In this document: positions 42,361 to 52,173 of the stretch, piece by piece | Layout of the letters: the number at the start of each line of letters is the position of its first letter | Numbering within the stretch: the stretch's first letter is position 1 | Assembly: GCF_002205845.1 (NCBI RefSeq) | Contig: NZ_NISI01000003.1 | Location: 124,001 to 188,000, forward strand | Source of the DNA: Roseateles puraquae | Lineage (GTDB): Bacteria; Pseudomonadota; Gammaproteobacteria; Burkholderiales; Burkholderiaceae_C | DNA: 64,000 bases | Direction: 5' to 3' | The notes under the pieces: generated by a model | What the model was told of the DNA's origin: nothing | Seen by the model: the letters and a program-made list of their open reading frames with translations, nothing else | Database searches by the model: none | Position numbers and translations under genes: made by a program

Positions 42361-44598
42361 ATGACTGCCGACAAGACCCAGATCGTTTACACCCTGACCG
42401 ACGAAGCCCCACGCCTGGCCACGGCCTCGCTGTTGCCGGTCGTCCAGCGCTTCGCGGCGCAGGCCGGGATCGACGTCGTCACCAGTGACATCTCGGTGGC
42501 CGGCCGCATCCTGGGCCAGTTCCCCGAACTGCTGACCGAAGAGCAGCGCGTGCCGGACAACCTGGCCGCCCTGGGCAAGCTCACGCTCAAGCCGGAAGCC
42601 AACATCATCAAGCTGCCCAACATCAGCGCTTCGGTGGCCCAGCTCAAGGCCGCCATCAAGGAACTGCAGGACAAGGGCTACAAGATCCCGGACTTCCCCG
42701 AGAAGCCGCAGACGGACGAGGAAAAGGACATCCGCGCCCGCTACAACAAGTGCATCGGCTCGGCGGTGAACCCGGTGCTGCGCGAAGGCAACTCCGACCG
42801 TCGCGCGCCCAAGGCCGTCAAGGAATACGCCCGCAAGAACCCGCACCGCATGGACGAGTGGAGCCAGGCCTCGCGCTCGCACGTCTCGCACATGCACGGC
42901 GGCGACTTCTATCACGGCGAAAAGTCCCTGACGCTGGACCGCGCCCGCAGCGTGAAGATGGAGCTGATCACCAAGAGCGGCAAGACCCTCGTGCTCAAGC
43001 CCAAGGTCGACCTGCTGGACCGTGAAGTCATCGACTCCATGTTCATGAGCAAGAAGGCGCTGCTGGCCTTCTACGAGAAGGAGATCGAGGACGCCCGCAA
43101 GACCGGCGTGATGTTCTCGCTGCACGTGAAGGCCACCATGATGAAGGTGTCCCACCCCATCGTGTTCGGCCACTGCGTGAAGATCTTCTACAAGGAAGCC
43201 TTCGAGAAGCACGCCAAGCTCTTTGACGAGCTGGGCGTGAACGTCAACAACGGCATGGTGGACCTCTACACCAAGATCGCCTCCCTGCCCGCCTCCAAGC
43301 AGGAAGAGATCAAGCGTGACCTGCACGCCTGCCACGAGCATCGCCCCGAGCTGGCCATGGTGGACTCCGCCAAGGGCATCACCAACTTCCACTCGCCCAA
43401 CGACATCATCGTGGACGCCTCGATGCCGGCCATGATCCGCAGCGGCGGCAAGATGTACGGCGCCGATGGCCGCCTGAAGGACGTGAAGGCCGTGATGCCC
43501 GAGTCGACCTTCGCCCGCATCTATCAGGAGATGATCAACTTCTGCAAGTGGCACGGCGCCTTCGACCCGCGCACGATGGGCACGGTGCCCAACGTCGGCC
43601 TGATGGCCCAGCAGGCGGAGGAATACGGCTCGCACGACAAGACCTTCGAGATCTCCGAAGACGGCGTGGCCAACATCACCGACCTGGAAACCGGTGAAGT
43701 GCTGCTGAGCCAGAACGTCGAGGCCGGCGACATCTGGCGCATGTGCCAGTGCAAGGACGCCGCCATCCGCGACTGGGTGAAGCTCGCCGTCAACCGCGCC
43801 CGCAACTCCGGCATGCCGGTTGTCTTCTGGCTGGACAGCTACCGCCCACACGAGGCGCAGCTGATCCGCAAGGTGCGCATGTACCTGCACGAGCATGACA
43901 CCACCGGCCTGGACATCCAGATCATGAGCCAGGTGCGCGCCATGCGCTACACGCTGGAGCGCGTGATCCGCGGCCTGGACACGATCAGCGCCACGGGCAA
44001 CATCCTGCGTGACTACCTCACCGACCTGTTCCCCATCATGGAGCTGGGCACCAGCGCCAAGATGCTGTCCATCGTGCCGCTGATGGCCGGTGGCGGCATG
44101 TACGAAACGGGCGCTGGCGGCTCCGCGCCCAAGCATGTGCAGCAGCTGGTGGAAGAAAACCACCTGCGCTGGGACTCGCTGGGCGAATTCCTCGCCCTGG
44201 CCGTGAGCCTGGAAGAAACCGGCATCAAGAACAAGAACGAGAAGGCCAAGGTGCTGGCCAAGGCCCTGGACGCCGCCACCGGCAAATTGCTGGACAACGG
44301 CAAGGGCCCGAGCCCCAAGACAGGTGAACTCGACAACCGCGGCAGCCACTTCTACCTGACCCTGTACTGGGCCCAGGAGCTGGCCGCCCAGACCGAGGAC
44401 GCCGAGCTGGCGGCACGCTTCAAGCCGGTGGCCGAGGCCCTGGCCGCCAACGAAGCCAAGATCGTGGACGAGCTCAAGGCCGTGCAGGGCAAGCCGGCAG
44501 ACATCGGCGGCTACTTCCTGCCGGACGATGCCAAGCTCGAGCAGGTCATGCGCCCGAGCGCCACCTTCAACCAGGTGCTGGCCTCGCTGGCGGCCTGA
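42361..44598 (+). CDS. Isocitrate dehydrogenase (NADP), monomeric type
   Basis: This 745-residue enzyme is the large monomeric NADP-dependent isocitrate dehydrogenase, which oxidises isocitrate to 2-oxoglutarate. Conserved segments include [61 protein letters not shown] and [15 protein letters not shown] chose ATG 42361; earlier in-frame codons belong to the csp terminator region. An unrelated dimeric isocitrate dehydrogenase is encoded at 46031-47287, so this genome carries both types within 5 kb. A strong terminator follows. Confidence 0.95.
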   Translation: MTADKTQIVYTLTDEAPRLATASLLPVVQRFAAQAGIDVVTSDISVAGRILGQFPELLTEEQRVPDNLAALGKLTLKPEANIIKLPNISASVAQLKAAIKELQDKGYKIPDFPEKPQTDEEKDIRARYNKCIGSAVNPVLREGNSDRRAPKAVKEYARKNPHRMDEWSQASRSHVSHMHGGDFYHGEKSLTLDRARSVKMELITKSGKTLVLKPKVDLLDREVIDSMFMSKKALLAFYEKEIEDARKTGVMFSLHVKATMMKVSHPIVFGHCVKIFYKEAFEKHAKLFDELGVNVNNGMVDLYTKIASLPASKQEEIKRDLHACHEHRPELAMVDSAKGITNFHSPNDIIVDASMPAMIRSGGKMYGADGRLKDVKAVMPESTFARIYQEMINFCKWHGAFDPRTMGTVPNVGLMAQQAEEYGSHDKTFEISEDGVANITDLETGEVLLSQNVEAGDIWRMCQCKDAAIRDWVKLAVNRARNSGMPVVFWLDSYRPHEAQLIRKVRMYLHEHDTTGLDIQIMSQVRAMRYTLERVIRGLDTISATGNILRDYLTDLFPIMELGTSAKMLSIVPLMAGGGMYETGAGGSAPKHVQQLVEENHLRWDSLGEFLALAVSLEETGIKNKNEKAKVLAKALDAATGKLLDNGKGPSPKTGELDNRGSHFYLTLYWAQELAAQTEDAELAARFKPVAEALAANEAKIVDELKAVQGKPADIGGYFLPDDAKLEQVMRPSATFNQVLASLAA

Positions 44599-44650
44599 AC
44601 GGCTTGAAAGCCGCTCGCCTGCCCGGCACGGGACGGAGGCGGAATGACCC

Positions 44651-44678
44651 AGGGGCGCTGCGGCGCCCCTTTTCTTTG
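44651..44678 (+). terminator. Intrinsic terminator of the monomeric isocitrate dehydrogenase gene
   Basis: AGGGGCGC and GCGCCCCT form an 8-bp stem with a TGCG loop and are followed by TTTTCTTT. It begins about 52 nt after the stop codon and ends 13 nt before the next predicted start. Confidence 0.9.
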
Positions 44679-44691
44679 GCGAGCCCCACAC

Positions 44692-45522
44692 ATGCACCCT
44701 GAGGCCAGCGCCTCTTCCGCCCGCGAGCATCCCTGCCGTGCGCCACGCCTGCCGGCGGGTGTGGCGGCCCATTGCGAAGACGCACGGTGGCATCGCGACC
44801 GGGTCGGTGAGGCCGGCGCCGCGGTGTACCGGGTGGCGCGGCCGGGCCGGGCCGACCTCTATCTGAAACACGGCCGCGGCGCCGTGGCCGAGGCCGTGGT
44901 GGACGAGATGGTGCGGCTGCGCTGGCTGCAAGGACACCTGCCGGTCGCGCGCCTGCTGCATTTCGAGGTGGCTGCAAGCGAGGCCTGGCTACTCACGCAC
45001 GCCCTGCCCGGCCGCACCGCCTACCAGTGGCTGTGCGACGCACCGGCGCACATGCCGCAGATCGTCACCACACTGGCCCGCACCCTGGCACAGCTGCATC
45101 GCGTTCCCGTGCCGAGCTGCCCCTTCCAGGCGCCGCTCGATCAGCGCCTCGCCCACGCGCGGCAACGGCTTGACGCCGGGTTGATCGACCCGGACGACTT
45201 CGATGACGCTCGCCAGGGATGGACGCCCGCACAGGTCTGGCGCGAGTTGCAACGCCTGCGGCCGACCGGGCATGACGCGGTCGTCTGCCATGGCGACTAT
45301 TCGCTGGACAACCTGTTGCTTGACGCCCAAGGCCGCCTCACCGGTCTCATCGACCTCGGCCGCCTGGGCGTGGCCGACCGCTTCCAGGACCTGGCCATCC
45401 TGTGGAACAGCCTCGGCGAGTTCGGCACTGATGCGCAGCGCCACCTCTTCTCCGCCTACGGCCTGGCGCCGCCGGATGCACGGCGACTGGACTTCTACCT
45501 CTGCCTGGACGAGTGCTTCTGA
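44692..45522 (+). CDS. APH(3')-like aminoglycoside O-phosphotransferase family kinase
   Basis: This 276-residue kinase of the aminoglycoside phosphotransferase family is closest in pattern to APH(3') enzymes. The ATP-binding lysine is in LYLKH (Lys59). The catalytic loop is CHGDYSLDNLLLD (Asp202, Asn207), and the metal-binding aspartate is in GLIDLGRLGVADRFQDLAI (Asp221). The end, LDFYLCLDECF, also matches the APH(3') tail. Such enzymes phosphorylate kanamycin-type drugs, but chromosomal relatives may act on other amino-sugars. I start at ATG 44692 because the upstream ATG at 44644 lies before the terminator. The surroundings are ordinary chromosome with no mobile element. Confidence 0.82.
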   Translation: MHPEASASSAREHPCRAPRLPAGVAAHCEDARWHRDRVGEAGAAVYRVARPGRADLYLKHGRGAVAEAVVDEMVRLRWLQGHLPVARLLHFEVAASEAWLLTHALPGRTAYQWLCDAPAHMPQIVTTLARTLAQLHRVPVPSCPFQAPLDQRLAHARQRLDAGLIDPDDFDDARQGWTPAQVWRELQRLRPTGHDAVVCHGDYSLDNLLLDAQGRLTGLIDLGRLGVADRFQDLAILWNSLGEFGTDAQRHLFSAYGLAPPDARRLDFYLCLDECF

Positions 45523-45529
45523 GCCTCGC

Positions 45530-45901
45530 TCAGCCGCCCACGCCGTCAACCACCTCGGCCGCCGCGCGGAAGGCATCCACCGCCGCCGGGAAGCCGCAGT
45601 AGACGCTCGCATGCAGGAAGACCTCCTGCAGCTCCTGCACCGTCACGCCGTTGTTCAGCGCACCGCGCACATGGGTCTTGAGCTCATGCATTCGGCCCAG
45701 GGCCACCAGCATCGACACCGTCACGATGCTGCGCGTGCGCAGGTCCAACCCTGGGCGCTGCCAGGTGTTGGCCCACGCATGCCGCGTGACGAGTTCCTGC
45801 AGCGGCTCGGTGAAGGGCGTGACCTTGGCGAGTGCGGCATCGACATAAGCATCGCCCAGCACCGCGCGACGGGTGGCCAGGCCTTGGGGGTCGAGATCCA
45901 T
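45530..45901 (-). CDS. Carboxymuconolactone decarboxylase family protein
   Basis: This 123-residue protein of the CMD/AhpD-like family resembles 4-carboxymuconolactone decarboxylase (PcaC): RRAVLGDAYVDAALAKVTPFTEPLQELVTRHAW, RTRSIVTVSMLVALGRMHELKTHV and VQELQEVFLHASVYCGFPAAVDA. PcaC acts in protocatechuate breakdown, but no other pca genes are here, so the role is uncertain. I chose ATG 45901, behind GAGGAGCTCTC, over the ATG at 45931. The gene is convergent with the APH-like gene, with 7 bp between their ends. Confidence 0.87.
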   Translation of the reverse strand: MDLDPQGLATRRAVLGDAYVDAALAKVTPFTEPLQELVTRHAWANTWQRPGLDLRTRSIVTVSMLVALGRMHELKTHVRGALNNGVTVQELQEVFLHASVYCGFPAAVDAFRAAAEVVDGVGG

Positions 45902-45956
45902 GAGAGCTCCTCGGTTGATGCGGTTCAGCATACCGAGCGGGCGCTCGTGCGACGTT

Positions 45957-45997
45957 CAAAAGGCAGGAAGCCCATCGCCGTGTCCGACGATGGGCTT
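45957..45997 (-). terminator. Intrinsic terminator of icd
   Basis: On the minus strand AAGCCCATCG and CGATGGGCTT pair over 10 bp with a 10-nt loop, followed by CCTGCCTTTTG. It lies about 33 nt after the stop of the dimeric isocitrate dehydrogenase gene. Confidence 0.75.
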
Positions 45998-46030
45998 GCA
46001 CAATGGCGTTGCGGGCACCGCCCGCCGGCC

Positions 46031-47287
<1,257 letters not shown>

Positions 47288-47356
47288 GACAGCAGCTTTC
47301 GCAGCGAAGCGACAGAAACGAAACCCGCGAAGTTTAGGGCGCGCGCCGGGCGCTGC

Positions 47357-47986
47357 TCAGCACAGGAGCTGTGCCCGCTGCCACACCCCGTGGACGAGGG
47401 CCCAACCGGAGGCCGCCACCAGGCCGAGGCCTGCCAGGCGCAGGGCCGGCGAGGCATCTCCCACGCGACGGGGTAGCCGCGCAATCCACGCCGGCGCGAT
47501 TGCCAAGCCCAGGGTGCCGGTGGTGGCAAACGCCGCCATGGCCAGGCCGCCACTCCAGGGCGAGTTCGACAGCGCCGACAGCAGCAGCGCGCCATGCAGC
47601 AGGCCGCAGGGCATGACCACCCAGGCCAAACCGGTCACGAAGGATCGCCCCGGCTGCGGGCGCCAGCGCACCCGTGTCAGCCACACCGGCACCTGCCCGC
47701 GCAGCAGCAGGCTCAAGCCCAGCACCAGCAGCGCCGCCTGCAACATCGCCCACAGCGGTTGAAGCACGGCGACGCCGGTCGACATCTGCGCCAGCGCCTG
47801 CGCCGACAGGGCCGCCACCACGCCAGCCGCGCTGTAGCTGACCAGTCGCCCCGCCAGCAACCGCATCTGCTGCGGACGCCCGCGGGCCGCCAGCGCACAG
47901 GGCGTGCTGCACATGAGGGCGCAGTGCGGCGCACCGGCCAGCCCCATCAGGGCGGCAGACCCGATCAGCGCAGCATCCAGCGACAT
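47357..47986 (-). CDS. COG2836-type membrane protein (TauE/SafE-like), cbb3/heme-associated
   Basis: This 209-residue integral membrane protein has about six hydrophobic segments. It begins ALIGSAALMGLAGAPHCALMCSTPC, the His/Cys-containing start of COG2836 proteins, which has the look of a metal-handling motif, and it has GLAWVVMPCGLLHGALLLSA in the second half. Members are usually linked to cbb3 oxidase or heme maturation genes and were once labelled urease accessory UreH-like. Here it follows hemN by 10 nt, which agrees with that theme. The transported or bound metal is unknown. Confidence 0.82.
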   Translation of the reverse strand: MSLDAALIGSAALMGLAGAPHCALMCSTPCALAARGRPQQMRLLAGRLVSYSAAGVVAALSAQALAQMSTGVAVLQPLWAMLQAALLVLGLSLLLRGQVPVWLTRVRWRPQPGRSFVTGLAWVVMPCGLLHGALLLSALSNSPWSGGLAMAAFATTGTLGLAIAPAWIARLPRRVGDASPALRLAGLGLVAASGWALVHGVWQRAQLLC

Positions 47987-47996
47987 CGCAACCGCG

Positions 47997-49379
47997 TCAG
48001 ATGATCTTGGAGAAGCGCTCGCGGCTGGCGTCGGCCTGCAGGTAGCGGTCGAAGACCAAGGCCACCGCCCGGACGAAGTACCAGCCCAGCGGCGTGACCT
48101 GGATCGCGCCGGGCTCCATCACCAGCAGCCCTTGGTCCGCCAGTGGCTGAAGCCGCTCGAATTCGGGCGCGAAGTAGGTTGGCACGTCGACGAGATACGA
48201 CGCCGCGATGGATTCGAACTCCACGCGGCCCTGGCACATCAGCGCCATGATGACCGCACGGCGCAGCAGGTCGTCGCGCGTCAGGGCCAGGCCGCGCTGC
48301 ACGGGCAGCTGGCGTTGGCGCAGCGCGTCCTCGTACTCTTCCAGCGTCTTCGCGTTCTGGGCGTAGGTGGCGCCTACGCGGCTGATGGAGGACACGCCCA
48401 GGCCGACCAAGTCGCAGTCGGGCTGCGTGGAATAACCCTGGAAGCCGCGGTGCAGCAGCCCCTGGCGCTTGGCCACGGCCAATGGGTCTTCCGGCAGCGC
48501 GAAGTGGTCCATGCCGATGTAGGTGTACCCCTCGCCCAGCAGCGCACTGATGGCGCCGGACAGCATGGCGAGCTTGTCGCCCGCGGGCGGCAGCAGCTCG
48601 GCCACGATGCGCCGCTGCGGCTTGAAGCGCTGCGGCAGATGGGCATAGGCGTACATCGCGATGCGGTCCGGGCGCAGTTCGGCGACCTGCGCAATGGTCT
48701 GCGCAAAGCTGGCCGGCGTCTGCAGCGGCAGGCCATAGATCAGGTCGACGTTGGTGGACTGGTAGCCCAGCTCGCGCGCATCCCGCATCAGCGCGGCGAC
48801 CTGCTCGAACGGCTGCACCCGGTGTACCGCCTTCTGCACGCCGGGATCGAAGTCCTGCACACCGAAGGACAGCCGGTTGAAGCCCAGCGAGCGCAGATGC
48901 GCCAGCCGCGCGGCGTCCACGGTGCGCGGGTCCACCTCCACCGACAGCTCGGCACCCGGCAGCAGCTTGAAGCGCTGGCGCAGTGCGGCCATCAACGTGG
49001 TGAGTTCGGCGTCCGACAAGAAGGTGGGCGAGCCGCCGCCCAGGTGCAGCTGCGACACCGGCGCCTGGCCCCCGATGGCCTCGGCCACCAGATCCATCTC
49101 GATCGCCAGGGCATCGAGGTAAGGCTGGGCCCGCTCGTGGTGCTTGGTGATGATCTTGTTGCAGGCGCAGTAGTAGCAGAGCTGCTCGCAGAACGGGATG
49201 TGCACGTAGACCGACAGCGGCTGCGCCGTGCCTCGCTGGCGCAGCGCCTGCAGATGCTGGCCTCCCTGGTGAGCCTCGACGAAGCGGTCGGCCGTGGGGT
49301 AGGAGGTGTAGCGCGGCCCCGCGACGTCGTGGCGGCGCAGCAGGTCGGCATCGATGGGGCGGTCGGTGACAGCAGACAT
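47997..49379 (-). CDS. hemN: Oxygen-independent coproporphyrinogen III oxidase
   Basis: This 460-residue radical-SAM enzyme makes protoporphyrinogen without oxygen. The cluster motif IPFCEQLCYYCACNK gives Cys64, Cys68 and Cys71. HLGGGSPTFLSD, GFNRLSFGVQDFD and YTYIGMDHFALPEDPLA are typical of HemN. I chose ATG 49379. No ribosome site precedes it, and it sits exactly 41.5 bp from the centre of an FNR box, which suggests a leaderless, FNR-activated message. Heme supply under low oxygen fits the adjacent fnr and cbb3 genes. Confidence 0.94.
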   Translation of the reverse strand: MSAVTDRPIDADLLRRHDVAGPRYTSYPTADRFVEAHQGGQHLQALRQRGTAQPLSVYVHIPFCEQLCYYCACNKIITKHHERAQPYLDALAIEMDLVAEAIGGQAPVSQLHLGGGSPTFLSDAELTTLMAALRQRFKLLPGAELSVEVDPRTVDAARLAHLRSLGFNRLSFGVQDFDPGVQKAVHRVQPFEQVAALMRDARELGYQSTNVDLIYGLPLQTPASFAQTIAQVAELRPDRIAMYAYAHLPQRFKPQRRIVAELLPPAGDKLAMLSGAISALLGEGYTYIGMDHFALPEDPLAVAKRQGLLHRGFQGYSTQPDCDLVGLGVSSISRVGATYAQNAKTLEEYEDALRQRQLPVQRGLALTRDDLLRRAVIMALMCQGRVEFESIAASYLVDVPTYFAPEFERLQPLADQGLLVMEPGAIQVTPLGWYFVRAVALVFDRYLQADASRERFSKII

Positions 49380-49413
49380 GGCTGCACTGTGACGCCGGCC
49401 CTCGCCCGTGGCG

Positions 49414-49427
49414 TTGATCCAGGTCAA
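49414..49427. promoter_or_regulatory. FNR box shared by hemN and fnr
   Basis: TTGATCCAGGTCAA matches TTGAT-N4-ATCAA at nine of ten positions. Its centre at 49420.5 is 41.5 bp from the hemN ATG on one side and 41.5 bp from position 49462 on the other. Hexamers fit the -12 to -7 slot on both sides: CACAGT (49391-49386, minus strand) for hemN and AACAAT (49450-49455) for fnr. This is the geometry of class II FNR activation in both directions. Confidence 0.8.
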
Positions 49428-49462
49428 GGCCGCAGCGGGACCGGACAAGAACAATCAGCCGC

Positions 49463-50248
49463 ATGCTGACCACCCTCCGCCCCCCCATGAGCGTGCCCAT
49501 CCACCCCGACGTGCCTGCGTCCTCCTGCAGCGGCACGTTGGAGCCGCTGAAGGTCGCCTGCGCCAGTTGCAACCTGCGCGAGCTCTGCCTGCCCGTGGGC
49601 CTGAATGCGGCCGACCTGCAGCGCCTGGACGGGCTGGTCGAAAAACGCCGCAGCGTGCCGCGCGGCGACCACCTGTTCCGCAACGGCGATCGTTTCGAGG
49701 CGCTGTACGCCGTGCGCACGGGCTTCTTCAAGACCTGCGTCGGCAGCGAGGACGGCCGCGACCAGGTGACGGGCTTCCAGATGGCCGGCGAGCTGCTTGG
49801 CCTGGACGGCATCAGCAGCGACCAGCATCACTGCGACGCAGTCGCCCTGGAGGACTCGTCGGTCTGCGTCATCCAGTACCGTGACCTGGAAGAGCTGTCG
49901 CGCGAGTTCACCGTGCTGCAGCACCAGTTCCACAAGATCATGAGCCGCGAGATCGTGCGTGACCACGGCGTGATGCTGCTGCTGGGCAATATGCGCGCCG
50001 AAGAACGCCTGGCGGCTTTCCTGCTGAACCTGACCCAGCGCCTGCAGGCACGCGGCTTCTCGTCCAGCAGCCTGGTGCTGCGCATGACCCGGGAGGAGAT
50101 CGGCAGCTACCTCGGGCTCAAGCTGGAAACCGTGAGCCGCACGTTCTCCAAGTTCCAGGAAGACGGTGTGCTGGATGTGAAGCAGCGGCAGATCACGGTG
50201 CTGGATCCGCAAGCCCTGCAGCGCCTGGTCTCCAACGCCGCGGGCTGA
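49463..50248 (+). CDS. fnr: FNR-family oxygen-sensing transcriptional regulator
   Basis: This protein of up to 261 residues is a CRP/FNR regulator with the full cysteine set for a [4Fe-4S] cluster: Cys33, Cys36 and Cys42 in CASCNLRELC, plus Cys135 in SSVCVIQ, matching Cys20/23/29/122 of E. coli FNR. The sensor domain has GRDQVTGFQMAGELLGLD. The DNA-binding helix is EIGSYLGLKLETVSRTFSKFQ, with the E-x-x-S-R contacts for TTGAT half-sites. Starts at 49463 and 49487 are both possible. It probably controls hemN, itself and the cco genes through the FNR boxes in this window. Confidence 0.93.
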   Translation: MLTTLRPPMSVPIHPDVPASSCSGTLEPLKVACASCNLRELCLPVGLNAADLQRLDGLVEKRRSVPRGDHLFRNGDRFEALYAVRTGFFKTCVGSEDGRDQVTGFQMAGELLGLDGISSDQHHCDAVALEDSSVCVIQYRDLEELSREFTVLQHQFHKIMSREIVRDHGVMLLLGNMRAEERLAAFLLNLTQRLQARGFSSSSLVLRMTREEIGSYLGLKLETVSRTFSKFQEDGVLDVKQRQITVLDPQALQRLVSNAAG

Positions 50249-50329
50249 GCCAACCGGCCGGCGGAGCTGGCCTGGCCCCATGCCGACTTCGCATGCTGCA
50301 CTGCAGCAGCGCGGGCGTAGGATGGGCTC

Positions 50330-51640
50330 ATGCGTCCCCAAGTGCTCATCATCGGCTGCGGCTTCGGCGGCCTGGAAGCGGCGCGGGCTCTGGCCCATGC
50401 CGACGTCGACATCACCGTCGTCGACAAGACCAACCACCACCTCTTCCAGCCCCTGCTTTACCAGGTGGCCACCGCGGGGCTGTCGGCGCCGTCGATCGCC
50501 GCGCCCATCCGGCATCTGTTCCGTCGCCAGCGCAACGTCACGACGCTGCTGGGCGAGGTCGTCGGGCTGGATGCCCAGGCCCGCACCGCGACGCTGAAGG
50601 ATGGCGCCTTGCTGCGCTGGGATCACCTCATCGTCGCTGCCGGCGCCACCCACAGCTACTTCGGCCGCGACGACTGGGCCACCTTCGCGCCAGGGCTGAA
50701 GACGCTGCAGGACGCCTTCGAGATCCGCCGCCGTGTGCTGCTGGCCTATGAGGCGGCCGAGCGGGAGGACGACCCGGCCCGGCGCGCGGCGCTGCTGCAG
50801 TTCGTGGTCGTGGGCGGCGGCCCGACCGGCGTGGAGCTGGCCGGCACGTTTGCCGAGATCGCCCGGCACACCCTGCCCGGCGAGTTCCGCCGCATCGACC
50901 CGCGCCAGGCGCGGGTGCTGCTGGTCGAAGGCAGCCCGCGCGTGCTGCAGGCCATGCCCGAGGCGCTGAGCGAGCGGGCTCGGGAGCAGCTGACCGCCCT
51001 CGGCGTGGAGGTCAAGCTGGGGGCGCGCGTCACCGGCATCGATGCCGAAGGGCTGGACATCACGACAGCCGACGGGCCGCAACGGCTGCACAGCCGCTGC
51101 GTGGTGTGGGCGGCCGGGGTGGCGGCGTCGCCGCTGGGTCGCGTGCTCGCAAGCGCCACCGGCTGCGCGCTGGACCGCGCCGGTCGCGTTGTGGTGGAGC
51201 CCGACCTGAGCCTGAAGGGCTTTGCAGCCATCCAGGTCATCGGCGACCTCGCCTCAGCCCAGAGCCATGTGCCCGGGCGCGAACCGCGCCCCGTGCCCGG
51301 GGTGTCGCCCGGGGCCAAGCAGATGGGGCGCCATGCGGCCGCCAACCTTCGGCGCACGCTGGCTGGTCAGGCCACCCTGCCCTTCCGCTATCGCGACTAC
51401 GGCAACCTGGCCACCATCGGCCGCAACAGCGCGGTGGTCGACCTCGGCACGCCGGCCGGGCCGCTGCGCTTCTCAGGCTACTTCGCGTGGCTGTTCTGGC
51501 TGTTTGCCCACGTGTACTTCCTGATCGGCTTTCGCAACCGTTTCGTGGTGCTGCTGGACTGGGCCTGGGCCTACTGGACGCACGACCGGCATGCCCGGGT
51601 CGTCAGCGAGGCCAACCCGGGGCGCGACGCGCCGGTCTAG
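50330..51640 (+). CDS. ndh: Type II NADH:quinone oxidoreductase (NDH-2)
   Basis: This 436-residue FAD-dependent, non-proton-pumping NADH dehydrogenase has the first dinucleotide motif LIIGCGFGGLEAARAL and VDKTNHHLFQPLLYQVATAGLS, typical of NDH-2. The second motif is VVVGGGPTGVELAGTFAEIA. QVIGDLAS is the FAD-binding end. The amphipathic C-terminal region, SGYFAWLFWLFAHVYFLIGF, anchors it to the inner membrane. It would pass NADH electrons to quinone beside the cbb3 oxidase genes. It is convergent with the small membrane-protein gene at the end of the cco cluster and overlaps it by 38 bp. Confidence 0.92.
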   Translation: MRPQVLIIGCGFGGLEAARALAHADVDITVVDKTNHHLFQPLLYQVATAGLSAPSIAAPIRHLFRRQRNVTTLLGEVVGLDAQARTATLKDGALLRWDHLIVAAGATHSYFGRDDWATFAPGLKTLQDAFEIRRRVLLAYEAAEREDDPARRAALLQFVVVGGGPTGVELAGTFAEIARHTLPGEFRRIDPRQARVLLVEGSPRVLQAMPEALSERAREQLTALGVEVKLGARVTGIDAEGLDITTADGPQRLHSRCVVWAAGVAASPLGRVLASATGCALDRAGRVVVEPDLSLKGFAAIQVIGDLASAQSHVPGREPRPVPGVSPGAKQMGRHAAANLRRTLAGQATLPFRYRDYGNLATIGRNSAVVDLGTPAGPLRFSGYFAWLFWLFAHVYFLIGFRNRFVVLLDWAWAYWTHDRHARVVSEANPGRDAPV

Positions 51641-51896
51641 CGTCTTCCGTTGGCAAGTTGACCAGCAGCAATGCGAGGCTCGACGCCAGCGCGATCACGC
51701 CCCAGAACACGAGAAAGGCCAGCGTGTAGACCGCCTGGGACGACAGCTCCACGGGTGCTGCCCCGAACCAGCGCAGCTCACCCGGGTCCACCACCGCAAA
51801 CACCAGCAGCTCCAGCACACCGGCGCTGAGGAAGGACGACCAGGCCACCGCCATCGCGAAACGCGCGATGCGCGAGGGGCCGGCCGGGCCGGTCAC
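51603..51896 (-). CDS. Small membrane protein at the end of the cco cluster, unknown function
   Basis: This 97-residue protein starts with GTG 51896, which overlaps the stop of the upstream FixH-like gene as GTGA. It has hydrophobic helices around MAVAWSSFLSAGVLELLVFAVV and VYTLAFLVFWGVIALASSLALLLVN, with a charged C-terminal tail. Its position after ccoG and the ccoH-like gene, with translational coupling, suggests a role in cbb3 oxidase assembly, but I know of no defined function. The last 38 bp overlap the convergent ndh gene. Confidence 0.65.
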   Translation of the reverse strand: MTGPAGPSRIARFAMAVAWSSFLSAGVLELLVFAVVDPGELRWFGAAPVELSSQAVYTLAFLVFWGVIALASSLALLLVNLPTEDARPARRAPGWPR

Positions 51897-52156
51897 CGCT
51901 TGACTCCAGCCGTGCCCGTGGCGGCATGGTTGCGCGCAATCAGCGCAGGCACGTCCCCCTCCTTGGCGCGCATGTCGGCAGGCTCGACGTCGTCGGCCGA
52001 GCGGGCTGCGGTGGTGTGCAGGTCCAGCGGCGGGTCGGGGTGCTTCAAGGCCAGCGCCAGCGTGAAGAAGCTGGCCACCACGACGGCTGCAGGGCCGCCC
52101 ACGACCAGCCAGACCATGGGCTCGCGCCAGGCCGGCTTGGATGTAACTGAGGTCAT
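51893..52156 (-). CDS. FixH/CcoH-like cbb3 oxidase assembly protein
   Basis: This 87-residue protein has one transmembrane helix (MVWLVVGGPAAVVVASFFTLALAL) and a short periplasmic tail rich in Asp and Ala. Strong AAGGAGAACCGC precedes ATG 52156, which I prefer over the ATG at 52177 that overlaps the ccoG stop. FixH/CcoH proteins sit after CcoG and are needed for assembly or stability of cbb3 oxidase. The match here is by size, topology and position, and the family signature is weak. Confidence 0.72.
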   Translation of the reverse strand: MTSVTSKPAWREPMVWLVVGGPAAVVVASFFTLALALKHPDPPLDLHTTAARSADDVEPADMRAKEGDVPALIARNHAATGTAGVKR

Positions 52157-52173
52157 GCGGTTCTCCTTGCCGT

